Shown here in pieces: positions 1 through 8,565 of a DNA stretch of 64,000 nucleotides (its first letter is position 1; every line of letters starts with the position of its first letter). The translations under genes and the position numbers were made by a program. Under the pieces are notes generated by a model, which was not told the origin of the DNA, ran no database searches, and worked only from the letters and a program-made list of their open reading frames with translations. Origin of the DNA: Paenarthrobacter nicotinovorans (GTDB lineage Bacteria; Actinomycetota; Actinomycetes; Actinomycetales; Micrococcaceae); the NCBI RefSeq assembly GCF_007670255.1, contig NZ_SZVS01000011.1, forward strand, positions 1 to 64,000. Direction: 5' to 3'.

Positions 1-42
1 ACACGGAAGAGGTCACTGGTTCGATCCCAGTATCGCCCACCA
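1..42 (+). tRNA. tRNA-Val, 3' part only (cut by window edge)
   Basis: The fragment reads as the 3' half of a tRNA. It has the end of the anticodon loop (ACAC), a 5-bp anticodon-stem strand GGAAG, a 5-nt variable loop, a perfect T-arm ACTGG/TTCGATC/CCAGT, the acceptor strand ATCGCCC, a discriminator A and encoded CCA. Counting back from the stem, anticodon bases 35-36 are A and C, so the anticodon is NAC, which is valine whatever the first base. The 5' half lies outside the window. Confidence 0.9.
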
Positions 43-98
43 GAACAAGGCAACTTGTTTGTTGTTGAACGTCGGAACCACTCCGGCAGGCAGCATGT

Positions 99-174
<76 letters not shown>

Positions 175-180
175 AAAAGA

Positions 181-208
181 AAGCAGCTCCCAGGAGCTGC
201 TTTTTTTG
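181..208 (+). terminator. Rho-independent terminator of the tRNA operon
   Basis: AGCAGCTCC and GGAGCTGCT form a GC-rich hairpin followed by a run of seven T. It sits 7 bp after the tRNA-Gly CCA end. Confidence 0.9.
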
Positions 209-273
209 TGCCCTTTTTCTACTGTTCCCCAATTCATCAGGAGAAGTAACTGATACCCCTCAGAAGAAGTCGC

Positions 274-312
274 TTTATCTAATGTGATTCCCCTCGCATA
301 ATGTACTGCGAG
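274..312 (+). promoter_or_regulatory. Candidate promoter with overlapping inverted repeat
   Basis: TTTATC (274-279) and CATAAT (297-302) are spaced 17 bp, a plausible -35/-10 pair for the permease downstream. CTCGCA (293-298) and TGCGAG (307-312) form a 6-bp inverted repeat around an 8-bp centre covering the -10, so a repressor could act here. Both are inferences from sequence only. Confidence 0.35.
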
Positions 313-349
313 CTCATCACCGTTCCACGCCCACCGGCAGGAGTACCCC

Positions 350-1804
350 ATGAATGTACAGACGGCTTCAAAGTCCGTCCTGAGGCGCAAGCCCATTGAC
401 GATATCGAAGAAGAAAGCAAGCACAGCGGACTCTTCAAGAGTCTCGGCCTTTGGCAGCTGACGGCCATTGGCGTCGGTGGAATTATCGGCGTCGGCATCT
501 TTTCCCTGGCCGGCTTGGTGGCCCACGGCAGCGAAGGCAACCCGGGTGTCGGCCCGGCAGTCCTCATTTCCTTCCTGATCGCCGGCTTGGCCTCCGGAGC
601 GGCGGCATTGTCGTACGCAGAATTCGCCGGAATGATTCCCCGGGCCGGATCGGCATACACCTATGGCTACGTCGCCCTTGGTGAAATCATCGGCTGGTTC
701 ATCGGCTGGGACCTGCTGCTCGAATACATCGCCATCGTCGCCGTCGTCGCAATCGGCATCTCCGGCTACTTCGACGCCTTCCTTTCGGGCATCGGCATCC
801 ATATGCCCGCCTGGATGACGTCCACGGTCGATGAGGGCAAAGGCGGCATCATCAACCTCCCCGCAATCCTCGTGTGCCTCCTGGTCACATGGATTCTGAG
901 CCGTGGAACAAAGGCGTTCGGCCGGTTCGAACTGGTGGCCGTCGCCATCAAGGTCATCCTGATCTTGTTCATCATCGGGCTTGGCATCTTCTACGTGAAC
1001 ACCGAGAACTACAACCCGTTCATGCCCAGCGGTTTCGGTCCCGTGGTCGCTGGTGCCGCGACGGTCTTCTTCGCAGTCTTTGGCTATGACGCCATGAGTA
1101 CCGCAGCGGAGGAGGCCAAGGAGGGCAAGAAGCACATGCCCAAGGCCATCATCTTGTCGCTGATCATCGCCATGCTGCTCTACGTTGCCGCCACGCTTGT
1201 GTTGACCGGCATGCAGAACTACAAGGACATCAACCCCACTGCCGGTTTTGCCTCCGCGTTCACTGGTGTCGGACTGCCCGTCATTGCCACCATCATCTCG
1301 GTGTTCGCCGTGCTGTCCATCCTGACCGTCATGCTGACGTTCCTCCTGGGTGTCACCCGGGTGTGGTTCTCCATGAGCCGCGACGGGCTGCTGCCTGGCT
1401 GGTTCGCCAAGACCGACCGCCACGGTACGCCCCAACGCGTCACCTGGATCGCCGGCATCGCCTCAGCCTTCCTTGCCGGCGTCTTCCCCATCAAGGAAGT
1501 CGCGGACCTTACCAACATCGGCATCCTGGCAGCCTTCGTCGTGGTTTGTGTGTCCGTGATTGTGTTCCGCTACACCAAACCCAATGCGCCCCGGACCTTC
1601 CGCCTCCCGCTGATGCCGCTGGTTCCCGCCTTCGGCGTACTGGCATCGGCTTTCCTGATGTTCCAGCTGCACTGGGAAACCTGGCTGCGGTTCGGAGTCT
1701 GGCTTGTCATTGGCTTGGTGATCTATTTCGCCTACGGCCGCAGGCACTCCCTGATGAACCCTGACAGCCCGCGGCACAAGCTGGCCAGTAAGCCATTGGC
1801 GTAG
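350..1804 (+). CDS. APC-family amino acid permease
   Basis: A 484-residue polytopic membrane protein of the amino acid-polyamine-organocation family, cationic amino acid transporter (CAT/YfnA) type. It probably imports an amino acid by H+ symport. The N-terminal GVGGIIGVGIFSLAGL segment (about residues 40-55) is the glycine-rich unwound helix 1 that binds the substrate amine and carboxylate. About 12-14 hydrophobic helices follow, with the conserved FFAVFGYDAMSTAAEE stretch (about 240-255) in helix 6. The ATG at 350 is preceded by AGGAG. It stands alone between a tRNA terminator and a small gene. Substrate cannot be fixed from sequence; family assignment is firm. Confidence 0.88.
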   Translation: MNVQTASKSVLRRKPIDDIEEESKHSGLFKSLGLWQLTAIGVGGIIGVGIFSLAGLVAHGSEGNPGVGPAVLISFLIAGLASGAAALSYAEFAGMIPRAGSAYTYGYVALGEIIGWFIGWDLLLEYIAIVAVVAIGISGYFDAFLSGIGIHMPAWMTSTVDEGKGGIINLPAILVCLLVTWILSRGTKAFGRFELVAVAIKVILILFIIGLGIFYVNTENYNPFMPSGFGPVVAGAATVFFAVFGYDAMSTAAEEAKEGKKHMPKAIILSLIIAMLLYVAATLVLTGMQNYKDINPTAGFASAFTGVGLPVIATIISVFAVLSILTVMLTFLLGVTRVWFSMSRDGLLPGWFAKTDRHGTPQRVTWIAGIASAFLAGVFPIKEVADLTNIGILAAFVVVCVSVIVFRYTKPNAPRTFRLPLMPLVPAFGVLASAFLMFQLHWETWLRFGVWLVIGLVIYFAYGRRHSLMNPDSPRHKLASKPLA

Positions 1805-1904
1805 TTATTCACAGGTAGCGACTGCAACCTTGGCACCTCAGGAAACTGGTGTTAGGGTCGGACGCGGAGGAGCGAACTGGCTCCGCGATGGAAGGGAGGT
1901 GCCC

Positions 1905-2132
1905 GTGGGTTTAATTGACGACCTGAAGGGCAAGGCTCAGGGTCTCATTCAAGGCAACGAAGAAGCCATCAAGAATGGCATCGAAAAGGCCGGAGACTTC
2001 GTTGACCAAAAGACGGGCGGCAAGTTCGCAAGTCAGGTCGACGCAGTGCAGAACGCCGCTTCCGACTTCGTGGCCAAGAACGATGGCGAGCCTGGTCAGG
2101 CTCCCGTCGCGGGTGAGCCTAAGCAGCCGTAG
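1905..2132 (+). CDS. Small Rv0909/MT0933-like protein (antitoxin family)
   Basis: A 75-residue, lysine/aspartate-rich soluble protein. The pattern GLIDDLKGKAQ...IEKAGDFVDQKTGGKFASQVD matches the MT0933-like family (Rv0909 in M. tuberculosis), annotated as an antitoxin partner of Rv0910. The GTG at 1905 is chosen because GGGAGGT lies just upstream and the family begins VGLID/MGLID; longer in-frame starts at 1830 lack a ribosome site. No toxin-like gene of the Rv0910 (START-like) type is adjacent, so a toxin-antitoxin role is not supported here. A general small helical protein is equally possible. Confidence 0.75.
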   Translation: MGLIDDLKGKAQGLIQGNEEAIKNGIEKAGDFVDQKTGGKFASQVDAVQNAASDFVAKNDGEPGQAPVAGEPKQP

Positions 2133-2164
2133 CTGCCTGAGCCGCCGTACCAGATACGTCAAGG

Positions 2165-2203
2165 GGGCACCGGTCCCGCCGAGAGGCGCCACCGGTGCCC
2201 TTG
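2165..2203 (+). terminator. Terminator hairpin after the Rv0909-like gene
   Basis: GGGCACCGGT (2165-2174) pairs perfectly with ACCGGTGCCC (2191-2200), followed by TT. The poly-T tract is weak, so efficiency is uncertain. Confidence 0.65.
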
Positions 2204-2253
2204 GCGTTTAACCAAAAATTGGCATGGCTTGCAGGTCAGGTACTTTGGACACT

Positions 2254-3471
2254 ATGCCTTCCGCCACTTCCACGACCACCCGCAGCAAAACCACGAAAGA
2301 GACGCTGGGCCCCCAAATCAGTGCCGGGGTTGTCACTGCACTGGTGGGATTCACGTCGTCATTCGCTGTCGTATTGGCCGGGCTGCAGGCTGTAGGTGCC
2401 AATCAGGCCCAGGCGTCCAGCGGCTTGCTGGCACTGACCCTCCCTTTCGGCCTTGGCATCCTGTGGCTGTCCTGGCGCAGCAAAATGCCCGTGACGCTCG
2501 CGTGGTCCACCCCCGGCGCCGCGCTGCTCGCCACTGCGGGAACAGTCGACGGCGGATGGCCGGCCGCCGTGGGAGCCTTCCTGATCGTGGGGGTGCTCAT
2601 TGTCCTCACGGGGTTGCTTCCAGTGCTGGGAAGGTTGATGGCAAAGATCCCAACCGCCTTGGCGCAGGCCATGCTTGCCGGTGTCCTGCTCCCCTTGTGC
2701 CTGGCGCCCTTCAAGTCACTGGGCTCGTCACCTCTGTTGGTTGCCCCCGTGATCCTGTGCTGGATCGTCCTGATGAAATTCGCCCCCCGCTGGTCCGTTC
2801 CGGCCTCGCTGCTGGTGGCGCTTGCCGTCATTGGCGTCCATATTGCCTCCTCCGGTGTCCAGATCCCCGCAGAGAGCCTGGTGCCCCGCCTGGAGTGGAC
2901 CACGCCCGCCTTCTCGTTGGAAGCTGGCATCGGCTTGGCACTGCCTTTGTTCATCGTCACCATGGCGTCGCAAAACATCCCTGGCGTCGCTGTCTTGAAG
3001 TCCTTTGGCTACACCACCCCCTGGCGGCCATCAATGCTCGTCACCGGGGCTGGAACCATGATTGGAGCGCCCTTTGGCGGGCACGCCATCAACCTGGCCG
3101 CATTGAGCGCCGCCCTTGCCGCGGGAGAGGAAGCCGGCAAGGACCAGAAGCGGCGTTGGATCGCCGCTTTCGTATCCGGCGTGGCCTATCTGCTGCTGGC
3201 AGCAGTTTCAGCAGCCCTCGTGACCGTGGTCGCGGCAGCGCCCGCGGGACTTCTGGAAGCCGTCGCCGGCCTCGCCCTGCTTGGAACCCTGGCGTCCTCG
3301 ATCTCCTCCGCACTTGCCGTCGCCGAAGAGCGGATTCCGGCCTGCGTCACGTTCCTGCTGGCCGCCTCCGGTATTGCTTTTGCCGGTATCGGGGCGGCGT
3401 TCTGGGCGCTGGCAGGCGGGATTGCCATCCGCTGGGTGTTGAAGAGCCGCGAGCCCTTGACCAGAGCCTGA
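2254..3471 (+). CDS. benE: BenE-family benzoate/aromatic acid transporter
   Basis: A 405-residue membrane protein with about 12 hydrophobic segments and the BenE signatures: GLGILWLSWRSKMPVTLAWSTPGAALLA (about 70-97), a MASQNIPGVAVLKSFGY segment (about 240-256) and an APFGGHAINLAALSAAL segment near 280. BenE proteins are putative benzoate:H+ symporters of the NCS2-like fold. I start at ATG 2254 rather than 2224 because the first ten upstream residues are not membrane-type and 2224 lacks a ribosome site. No benzoate catabolic genes are nearby, so the true substrate is open. It runs into the convergent zapE gene with one base between stop codons. Confidence 0.85.
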   Translation: MPSATSTTTRSKTTKETLGPQISAGVVTALVGFTSSFAVVLAGLQAVGANQAQASSGLLALTLPFGLGILWLSWRSKMPVTLAWSTPGAALLATAGTVDGGWPAAVGAFLIVGVLIVLTGLLPVLGRLMAKIPTALAQAMLAGVLLPLCLAPFKSLGSSPLLVAPVILCWIVLMKFAPRWSVPASLLVALAVIGVHIASSGVQIPAESLVPRLEWTTPAFSLEAGIGLALPLFIVTMASQNIPGVAVLKSFGYTTPWRPSMLVTGAGTMIGAPFGGHAINLAALSAALAAGEEAGKDQKRRWIAAFVSGVAYLLLAAVSAALVTVVAAAPAGLLEAVAGLALLGTLASSISSALAVAEERIPACVTFLLAASGIAFAGIGAAFWALAGGIAIRWVLKSREPLTRA

Positions 3472-3472
3472 C

Positions 3473-4534
3473 TCAGGCGGGCTCGTGATTCTGGGCCTCG
3501 CGGGCCAGCGCCGTCAAGCGCGAAACGGCACGGAAGTACTTCTTCATGTAGCCGCCCGTCATCATCTCTTCGGTGAACAGCTTGTCGAAGGGAACACCAC
3601 TGGCCAGGATGGGCACGTCTTTGTCATACAGCCGGTCGGCCAGCACAACGAACCGCAGCGCAACAGCCTGTTCCGTAATGGTTTCGACGTCGCTCCACAC
3701 CACAGCTTCGATGCCGGAGATGAGCTGGCGGTACCGGCTGGGGTGCACCGCTGCGAGGTGGTTGACCAAGGTCCGGAAATCATCCACCGCGACGGTCTTT
3801 CCGTCGAACTCGGTCCGCATCCGATGCTTCAGCTCTTCGGTCTTGAGGGGTGCGGGGGCCGCAGGCAGGCCACGGTGGCGGAAGTCCTCGCCGTCGATCC
3901 TGACGACATCGAACTGGTCAGCCAGGACCTGGATTTCCCGCTGGAAGTCGACGGCGGCGAAGCGGCCTTCGCCCAATGAACCGGGCAAGGTGTTGGACGT
4001 GGCAGCAAGCTTCACACCGGCGTCGGCGAGTTCGCGCATAAGCCGGGACATCAGCACGGTGTCGCCTGGATCATCCAATTCGAACTCGTCGATGCACACC
4101 AGTTTGTAGCTGCTGAGCGCTTCAACCGTTTTGCGGAACGACAAAGCGCCCACCAGGTTGGTGTACTCCACGAAGGTTCCGAAGGCCTTGGGGCCCGGGG
4201 ACCTGTGCCACAGGGATGCCAGAAGGTGGGTTTTGCCCACGCCGAAACCGCCATCGAGGTAGATTCCGGCCCTCGTTGCCGGCGCTTTCTTGGCAAACAG
4301 CTTCTTGAACAGACCCGCGTTGTCGCCATTGCCCACGCCATCGGCGAATGCTGAGAGCAGTTTCACGGCATTGGCCTGGCTCGGCTGCGAGGGATCCGGC
4401 CGGTAGCTGTCGAACGACACCTCTCCGAATCGGGGAGACGGGTAGAACCCCTTGAGGAGTTCCTCCACTGAGACTGCCGGCGTGCGGGCAGCCAGTTGTT
4501 CGATCTTTACCACGGTGGTCCGTTCCTTCGGCAT
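3473..4534 (-). CDS. zapE: AFG1/ZapE-type P-loop ATPase
   Basis: A 353-residue AFG1-like ATPase. In proteobacteria ZapE is a division-ring associated ATPase; the mitochondrial homologue Afg1/LACE1 handles membrane proteins. Visible motifs are Walker A GGFGVGKTH (Lys101), Walker B LVCIDEFELDD about 45 residues later, a sensor-like ATSNT (about 185) and the C-terminal R/F-rich family tail. The ATG at 4534 (MPKERTT) is chosen because the frame continues far upstream only by chance, antisense to the rhodanese gene. It is divergent from that gene with a 186-bp intergenic region. Role in actinobacterial division is inferred only. Confidence 0.88.
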   Translation of the reverse strand: MPKERTTVVKIEQLAARTPAVSVEELLKGFYPSPRFGEVSFDSYRPDPSQPSQANAVKLLSAFADGVGNGDNAGLFKKLFAKKAPATRAGIYLDGGFGVGKTHLLASLWHRSPGPKAFGTFVEYTNLVGALSFRKTVEALSSYKLVCIDEFELDDPGDTVLMSRLMRELADAGVKLAATSNTLPGSLGEGRFAAVDFQREIQVLADQFDVVRIDGEDFRHRGLPAAPAPLKTEELKHRMRTEFDGKTVAVDDFRTLVNHLAAVHPSRYRQLISGIEAVVWSDVETITEQAVALRFVVLADRLYDKDVPILASGVPFDKLFTEEMMTGGYMKKYFRAVSRLTALAREAQNHEPA

Positions 4535-4720
4535 TGGGTCCCCAGCAAGAATACCGGCAACGGAGGCTGTGGTAACGGACACGTGACCAAGCCCATGTTT
4601 CACCGTATGACCACGCCGGAAGCAATCCGCGCGGCCCGTGGTTAGTGTTGAGGCAAGCCGGGCCCGCACGTGCACCACCTTCAACGGCCTGGCTCCGTCC
4701 GTTGTCAGTGAAAGGCCATC

Positions 4721-5647
4721 ATGTCCTACCCCGTTGAACAAAACGAAAAGTTCGCTTCCTACGCGAACCCTGATCGACTCGTCTCCACCGAGTGGCTCGC
4801 GGCAGCCCTTGCTGACGGCGCTGTAGCCGACGGCAAGTTGGTGCTGGTCGAGTCCGACGAAGACGTCCTTCTGTACGAGACCGGGCACATCCCGGGAGCC
4901 GTCAAGATCGACTGGCACACCGACCTGAACGATGAAGTCACCCGCGACTACGTCGATGGCGCGGCGTTCGCTGCCCTCGCCGCTTCCAAGGGCATCTCCC
5001 GCGACAGTACCGTGGTGATCTACGGCGACAAGTCCAACTGGTGGGCCGCCTATGCACTGTGGGTCTTCACGTTGTTCGGCCACGAGGACGTCCGTCTCCT
5101 CGACGGCGGCCGGGACAAGTGGATCGCGGAGGGCCGCGAGCTGACCACCGAGGTCTCCCAGCCCGCTGCCGGCGATTACCCGGAGGTCGAGCGCAACGAC
5201 GCCCCCATCCGTGCCTTCAAGGAGGACGTCCTGGCGCACCTGGGCAACCCCCTGATCGATGTCCGCTCCCCCGAGGAATACACGGGCCAGCGCACCCACA
5301 TGCCTGCCTACCCCGAAGAAGGCGCCCTCCGCGGCGGCCACATTCCGACAGCCGCCTCCGTTCCGTGGGCACGCGCTGCCGCGGAAGACGGAACGTACCG
5401 CAGCCGCGAAGAGCTCGAAGCCCTCTACCTGGGTGAAGCAGGCCTGGCCCCGGGCGACGACGTCGTGGCGTACTGCCGCATCGGCGAGCGTTCCAGCCAC
5501 ACCTGGTTCGCGCTGAAGTACCTGCTGGGCTTCGACACCGTACGCAACTACGACGGCTCCTGGACCGAGTGGGGCAACGCCGTCCGCGTTCCCATCGTCA
5601 AGGGTGCCGAGCGGGGTTCCGTGCCTTCGTCACTGGTCCGCAACTAA
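4721..5647 (+). CDS. sseA: Two-domain rhodanese, thiosulfate/3-mercaptopyruvate sulfurtransferase
   Basis: A 308-residue protein with two tandem rhodanese folds: an inactive N-terminal domain (about 20-150) and a catalytic C-terminal one (about 170-300). The active loop is [13 protein letters not shown] with nucleophile Cys252. CRIGERS is the thiosulfate-sulfurtransferase form seen in mycobacterial CysA2/SseA. The enzyme moves sulfane sulfur from thiosulfate or mercaptopyruvate to an acceptor thiol. ATG 4721 has GAAAGG upstream. It is followed after 37 bp by sufE, the same pair as Rv3283-Rv3284 in M. tuberculosis, so it may feed sulfur to SufE. Confidence 0.9.
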   Translation: MSYPVEQNEKFASYANPDRLVSTEWLAAALADGAVADGKLVLVESDEDVLLYETGHIPGAVKIDWHTDLNDEVTRDYVDGAAFAALAASKGISRDSTVVIYGDKSNWWAAYALWVFTLFGHEDVRLLDGGRDKWIAEGRELTTEVSQPAAGDYPEVERNDAPIRAFKEDVLAHLGNPLIDVRSPEEYTGQRTHMPAYPEEGALRGGHIPTAASVPWARAAAEDGTYRSREELEALYLGEAGLAPGDDVVAYCRIGERSSHTWFALKYLLGFDTVRNYDGSWTEWGNAVRVPIVKGAERGSVPSSLVRN

Positions 5648-5684
5648 TAGCACTGCAACCAACGCCTTGCGTAAGCTGGAAGTA

Positions 5685-6143
5685 ATGAGTACGAACACTT
5701 TGCCTACCGCCTTGGCGGAAATCGTTGACGACTTCCAGGCGTTGACCGAACCTGAGCGCCTTCAGCTCCTTTTGGAGTTCTCCAGGGGCCTTCCGGACCT
5801 TCCGGAACGTTTGACCGACCACCCGGAACTGCTGGAGCAGGTTGTCGAGTGCCAGTCACCGCTTTTCCTGACCATCGAGTCCGAAAAGAACGCCGACGGC
5901 GACCGCGCCTACCGGCTGTTCTTCAAAGCGCCTCCGGAAGCCCCCACTACGCGGGGGTTCGCCGGGGTTCTCCATGAAGGGCTGGACGGATTGACCGCGA
6001 GCGAAATTCTTGCGGTACCGGACGACATGCCCGAACTCCTGGGGTTGACCAGGGCCATCACTCCCCTGCGGATGCGGGGAATGACGGCCATGCTTGGCCG
6101 GATCAAGCGGAAGGTTGCGGCTGCGAGCCGTTTGGAACGCTGA
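5685..6143 (+). CDS. sufE: SufE-family sulfur acceptor
   Basis: A 152-residue SufE-like protein that accepts persulfide sulfur from a desulfurase (SufS) or here perhaps from the neighbouring rhodanese, for Fe-S cluster assembly. The conserved loop VVECQSPLFL holds the acceptor Cys56, matching the GCQS loop of E. coli SufE; Gly is Glu here. The core EIVDDFQALTEPERLQLLLEFSRGLP and the C-terminal RGMTAMLGRIKRKV are family-typical. Start at ATG 5685 (MSTNTL); a 27-residue upstream extension overlaps the rhodanese gene and is discarded. Confidence 0.9.
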   Translation: MSTNTLPTALAEIVDDFQALTEPERLQLLLEFSRGLPDLPERLTDHPELLEQVVECQSPLFLTIESEKNADGDRAYRLFFKAPPEAPTTRGFAGVLHEGLDGLTASEILAVPDDMPELLGLTRAITPLRMRGMTAMLGRIKRKVAAASRLER

Positions 6144-6161
6144 AAGGTACTGCCACACGGT

Positions 6162-6659
6162 ATGGCAAGGAAAATGGCTTCACAGGGAACGCCGGCTACA
6201 GCAGCACTTGCTGCGGCCGGCGTTCCCTTCACCCTGCACCCCTATGCCCACGATCCCGCTGCCGCCAGCTACGGTATGGAAGCGGCGGAGGCGCTGGGCA
6301 TCGAACCAGCACGCGTCTTCAAGACGCTGATGGTGGAGGTGGAAGGGAAATTGGCCGTTGCCATCGTTCCGGTGTCCGGCAACCTCGATTTGAAGGCCAC
6401 AGCTGCCGCCCTGGGCTCCAAGAAAGCCGCCATGGCAAATCCCCAAGCCGCTGAACGCCGTACAGGCTACGTTCTGGGCGGCATATCACCTTTGGGGCAA
6501 CGCCAGCCCTCCCCCACGGTCCTGGACGAGTCGGCGCTTGGCTTCGAGACCATCCTCGTATCGGGGGGCCGTCGGGGCTTGGACATCGAGCTTGCCCCGG
6601 CAGACCTGCTCCGGCTTACCAAGGGGACGACCGGCCCGATCGGCACAGGAAGCGGCTGA
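6162..6659 (+). CDS. ybaK: YbaK/EbsC-family Cys-tRNA deacylase
   Basis: A 165-residue YbaK-type editing protein, which hydrolyses Cys mischarged on tRNA-Pro (and Cys-tRNA). Landmarks are the N-terminal TPATAALAAAGVPFTLHPY, the catalytic-lysine strand ARVFKTLMVEVEGK, then GYVLGGISPLGQ and the FETILVSGGRRGLDIELAP tail; length matches the family. Two starts are possible: ATG 6162 (used) and ATG 6174, the latter with AAGGA four bases upstream. It ends two bases before the convergent hydrolase gene. Confidence 0.9.
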   Translation: MARKMASQGTPATAALAAAGVPFTLHPYAHDPAAASYGMEAAEALGIEPARVFKTLMVEVEGKLAVAIVPVSGNLDLKATAAALGSKKAAMANPQAAERRTGYVLGGISPLGQRQPSPTVLDESALGFETILVSGGRRGLDIELAPADLLRLTKGTTGPIGTGSG

Positions 6660-6661
6660 CC

Positions 6662-7939
6662 TCAGCCCTTAGGCATCCCCGCAACGGCCTCGCCGGATTG
6701 TCCTGGATTCTTCCGTGGCGCGAGTTGACCTTGGAGCCACGAACGCACCAATCGTTCCCAGCGCTCCGGATCAACGTTCCATTCCTTGGTATGGCGTGCA
6801 CCGTGGAACGGCTCGAACGTCACCATCTCAGGGTTTTTCTCCGCGAGGCTGGCCGAGGGGCCGAAGGGGACGTAGTCGTCGTCCACGCTATGGATCAGCA
6901 GAGTGGGCGTGCGCAATTCAACTGCGCGGCTCTCCCAATCCATGGCCTTGAAGTCCACGGGCGCCGCGAGCCCGGTCAGCCTGCGCCCCAAGGGATGGCC
7001 CAGCATCAGCTGTCCGTAGCGGCCTACGTTGTAGGGGATCCTGTTCATTTCCGCGTGGTGTGCCATGACATTGACCCAATTGATCACCGGCGCGTCCAGG
7101 ACGAGGGCACGGATGACATGCCGGTATTTGGACAGGTCCGCCGCCTGGAGGCTGATGGCGCCGCCCATGGACCAACCAAAGAGCACTACCTCACGCGCTC
7201 CCTGGTCCAGCGCGTAACCGATCGCGGCCTCCACGTCCCGCCATTCCGTCGATCCCAGACCATAACGGCCATCCAGGGCAGAGGGCGCCAGTCCATCGTT
7301 CCGGTAGGAGATCAGCAAGCTGTCCAGCCCCAGGTCGCGTGCGGTGCGGACGGCCCTGAGTCCCTCAAGCCGCGTGGCTCCCCTTCCGTGCACCATGATT
7401 GCCCAGGTCGTTGCCGGAGTGGATGCCTTGGCGCGAATCAACCAGGCAGGTGCCTTCCCGCCGTCGACATCTATGTCAACGTCCTCGGCCGCAAGGCCGA
7501 GCGCGGAAGGATCCGGATAAACCGCGCCACTCCACCAAGCCCGCCGGGCTTCGGTCAGGTCGCCGCTGTAGACCTCCTCCACTTCCCGGAGGACGGTTTG
7601 TTCCGCGGGCGAGTAGGACACGATCCGTCCTATCCGGGCGTGTCCCTTGCCACCGGAGAAGAAGAGGCTGAAGACGCCGTCGATGGTTGAGTCGGGGGTG
7701 GCGGCAAGGATGACCTGCAGGCCTGTGTCTCCTGTGATGACGGCCAGGACTTCCTGGTCCTCATGGCGCGCTGCCGGCGTGATGACCCGACGGGCGAAGT
7801 AGACCGCCAGTGCCGAGGAGCCGGCACCAACGAGGCCTGCAATCGTGCTGCCGGCGAGGAAGCCTGCGATGGCCCATTTGGTGCGGGGGGTCAGCGTTTT
7901 CCCGGAAGCGACGGCCGCCGGCCTTGTCATCGATGCCAT
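6662..7939 (-). CDS. Membrane-anchored alpha/beta hydrolase
   Basis: A 425-residue protein with an N-terminal hydrophobic helix (about residues 20-50, WAIAGFLAGSTIAGLVGAG) and a C-terminal alpha/beta hydrolase domain. The oxyanion strand has MVHGRGA, the nucleophile elbow is GWSMGGAISL, the likely acid is in HSVDDDYVP and the base His in HGARHTKEW near the end. It resembles the large actinobacterial alpha/beta hydrolase group related to dipeptidyl-peptidase/esterase folds. The active site may face either side of the membrane. ATG 7939 is used; an ATG three codons inside is an alternative. Substrate unknown. Confidence 0.85.
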   Translation of the reverse strand: MASMTRPAAVASGKTLTPRTKWAIAGFLAGSTIAGLVGAGSSALAVYFARRVITPAARHEDQEVLAVITGDTGLQVILAATPDSTIDGVFSLFFSGGKGHARIGRIVSYSPAEQTVLREVEEVYSGDLTEARRAWWSGAVYPDPSALGLAAEDVDIDVDGGKAPAWLIRAKASTPATTWAIMVHGRGATRLEGLRAVRTARDLGLDSLLISYRNDGLAPSALDGRYGLGSTEWRDVEAAIGYALDQGAREVVLFGWSMGGAISLQAADLSKYRHVIRALVLDAPVINWVNVMAHHAEMNRIPYNVGRYGQLMLGHPLGRRLTGLAAPVDFKAMDWESRAVELRTPTLLIHSVDDDYVPFGPSASLAEKNPEMVTFEPFHGARHTKEWNVDPERWERLVRSWLQGQLAPRKNPGQSGEAVAGMPKG

Positions 7940-8059
7940 GGTTCCATTCTGCCGTGACCCGGCGGGACCCGGCGCAGGCGGTGCCGTGTGCCGCATCGTA
8001 AGGCCGAATCGTGCCCGGAAACCCTGCGGACGGCGGTTCCCCGGGGCTACGCTGTAGCC

Positions 8060-8551
8060 ATGAGTGATCCCATAGTCATCCTGACTGAAGAGCCCCTTGG
8101 CCCCGACGACCGCGTGAATATCGCCAAATTGATCGACGGCGGAGACGCACCGTTGTATCTGCTGGTCCCCTCCAATACTGAGCGCCACCTGTTGGTGGAC
8201 TTTTTGGAGAACCTGTCGCTGCTTGATGTGGCCAAGGCATTCAGGGAACTGACCGCGCAATCCCCGGATCCGGCCGTGGAGCGGGCGGAAGCCGCCGAGG
8301 CGTTGGCAACCTCACTGGCGGCCCTGGATGGCTTGGGTGCCGGCGTCACGGGGGAAATCGTCGACGGCGGCGCCGTGGCAGGCTTGGTGGCGAAGGTACG
8401 GGAAGTGGATGCGGCACAGGCCGTGGTCATCACCCGCCCACATGCAATAGCCGATACGTTCCATACGGACTGGGCCAACAAGGCGCAGGACCAGTTGGGG
8501 CTCCCGGTGCTGCACCTGTACGCCGGTTCGGGATTTATCGGCGACTCGTGA
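8060..8551 (+). CDS. Conserved hypothetical protein, USP-like fold suspected
   Basis: A 163-residue acidic soluble protein that I do not recognise by family name. The pattern is alternating beta/alpha: PIVILTEEPLG, LYLLVPSNTERHLLVDFLENL, a Glu/Ala-rich helix, then GEIVDGGAVAGLVAKVREVDAAQAVVITRPHA and a C-terminal LGLPVLHLYAGSG. This order resembles universal-stress-protein or HUP-type nucleotide folds. It carries no nucleotide-binding GxxGx9G motif that I can see. Start at ATG 8060 (MSDPIV); upstream codons are out of character. It is 14 bp from msrB, so probably co-transcribed with it. Confidence 0.75.
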   Translation: MSDPIVILTEEPLGPDDRVNIAKLIDGGDAPLYLLVPSNTERHLLVDFLENLSLLDVAKAFRELTAQSPDPAVERAEAAEALATSLAALDGLGAGVTGEIVDGGAVAGLVAKVREVDAAQAVVITRPHAIADTFHTDWANKAQDQLGLPVLHLYAGSGFIGDS

Positions 8552-8565
8552 GCGTTGCATAAGAC

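Noticed and set aside
368..1435. 355-codon open frame antisense to the permease
   Set aside because: Very Asp/Gly/Gln-rich low-complexity product with no hydrophobic core; a shadow of membrane-protein codons.
4535..5500. N-terminal extension of zapE
   Set aside because: The frame stays open over the rhodanese gene on the opposite strand, but the ZapE family starts near the ATG at 4534.
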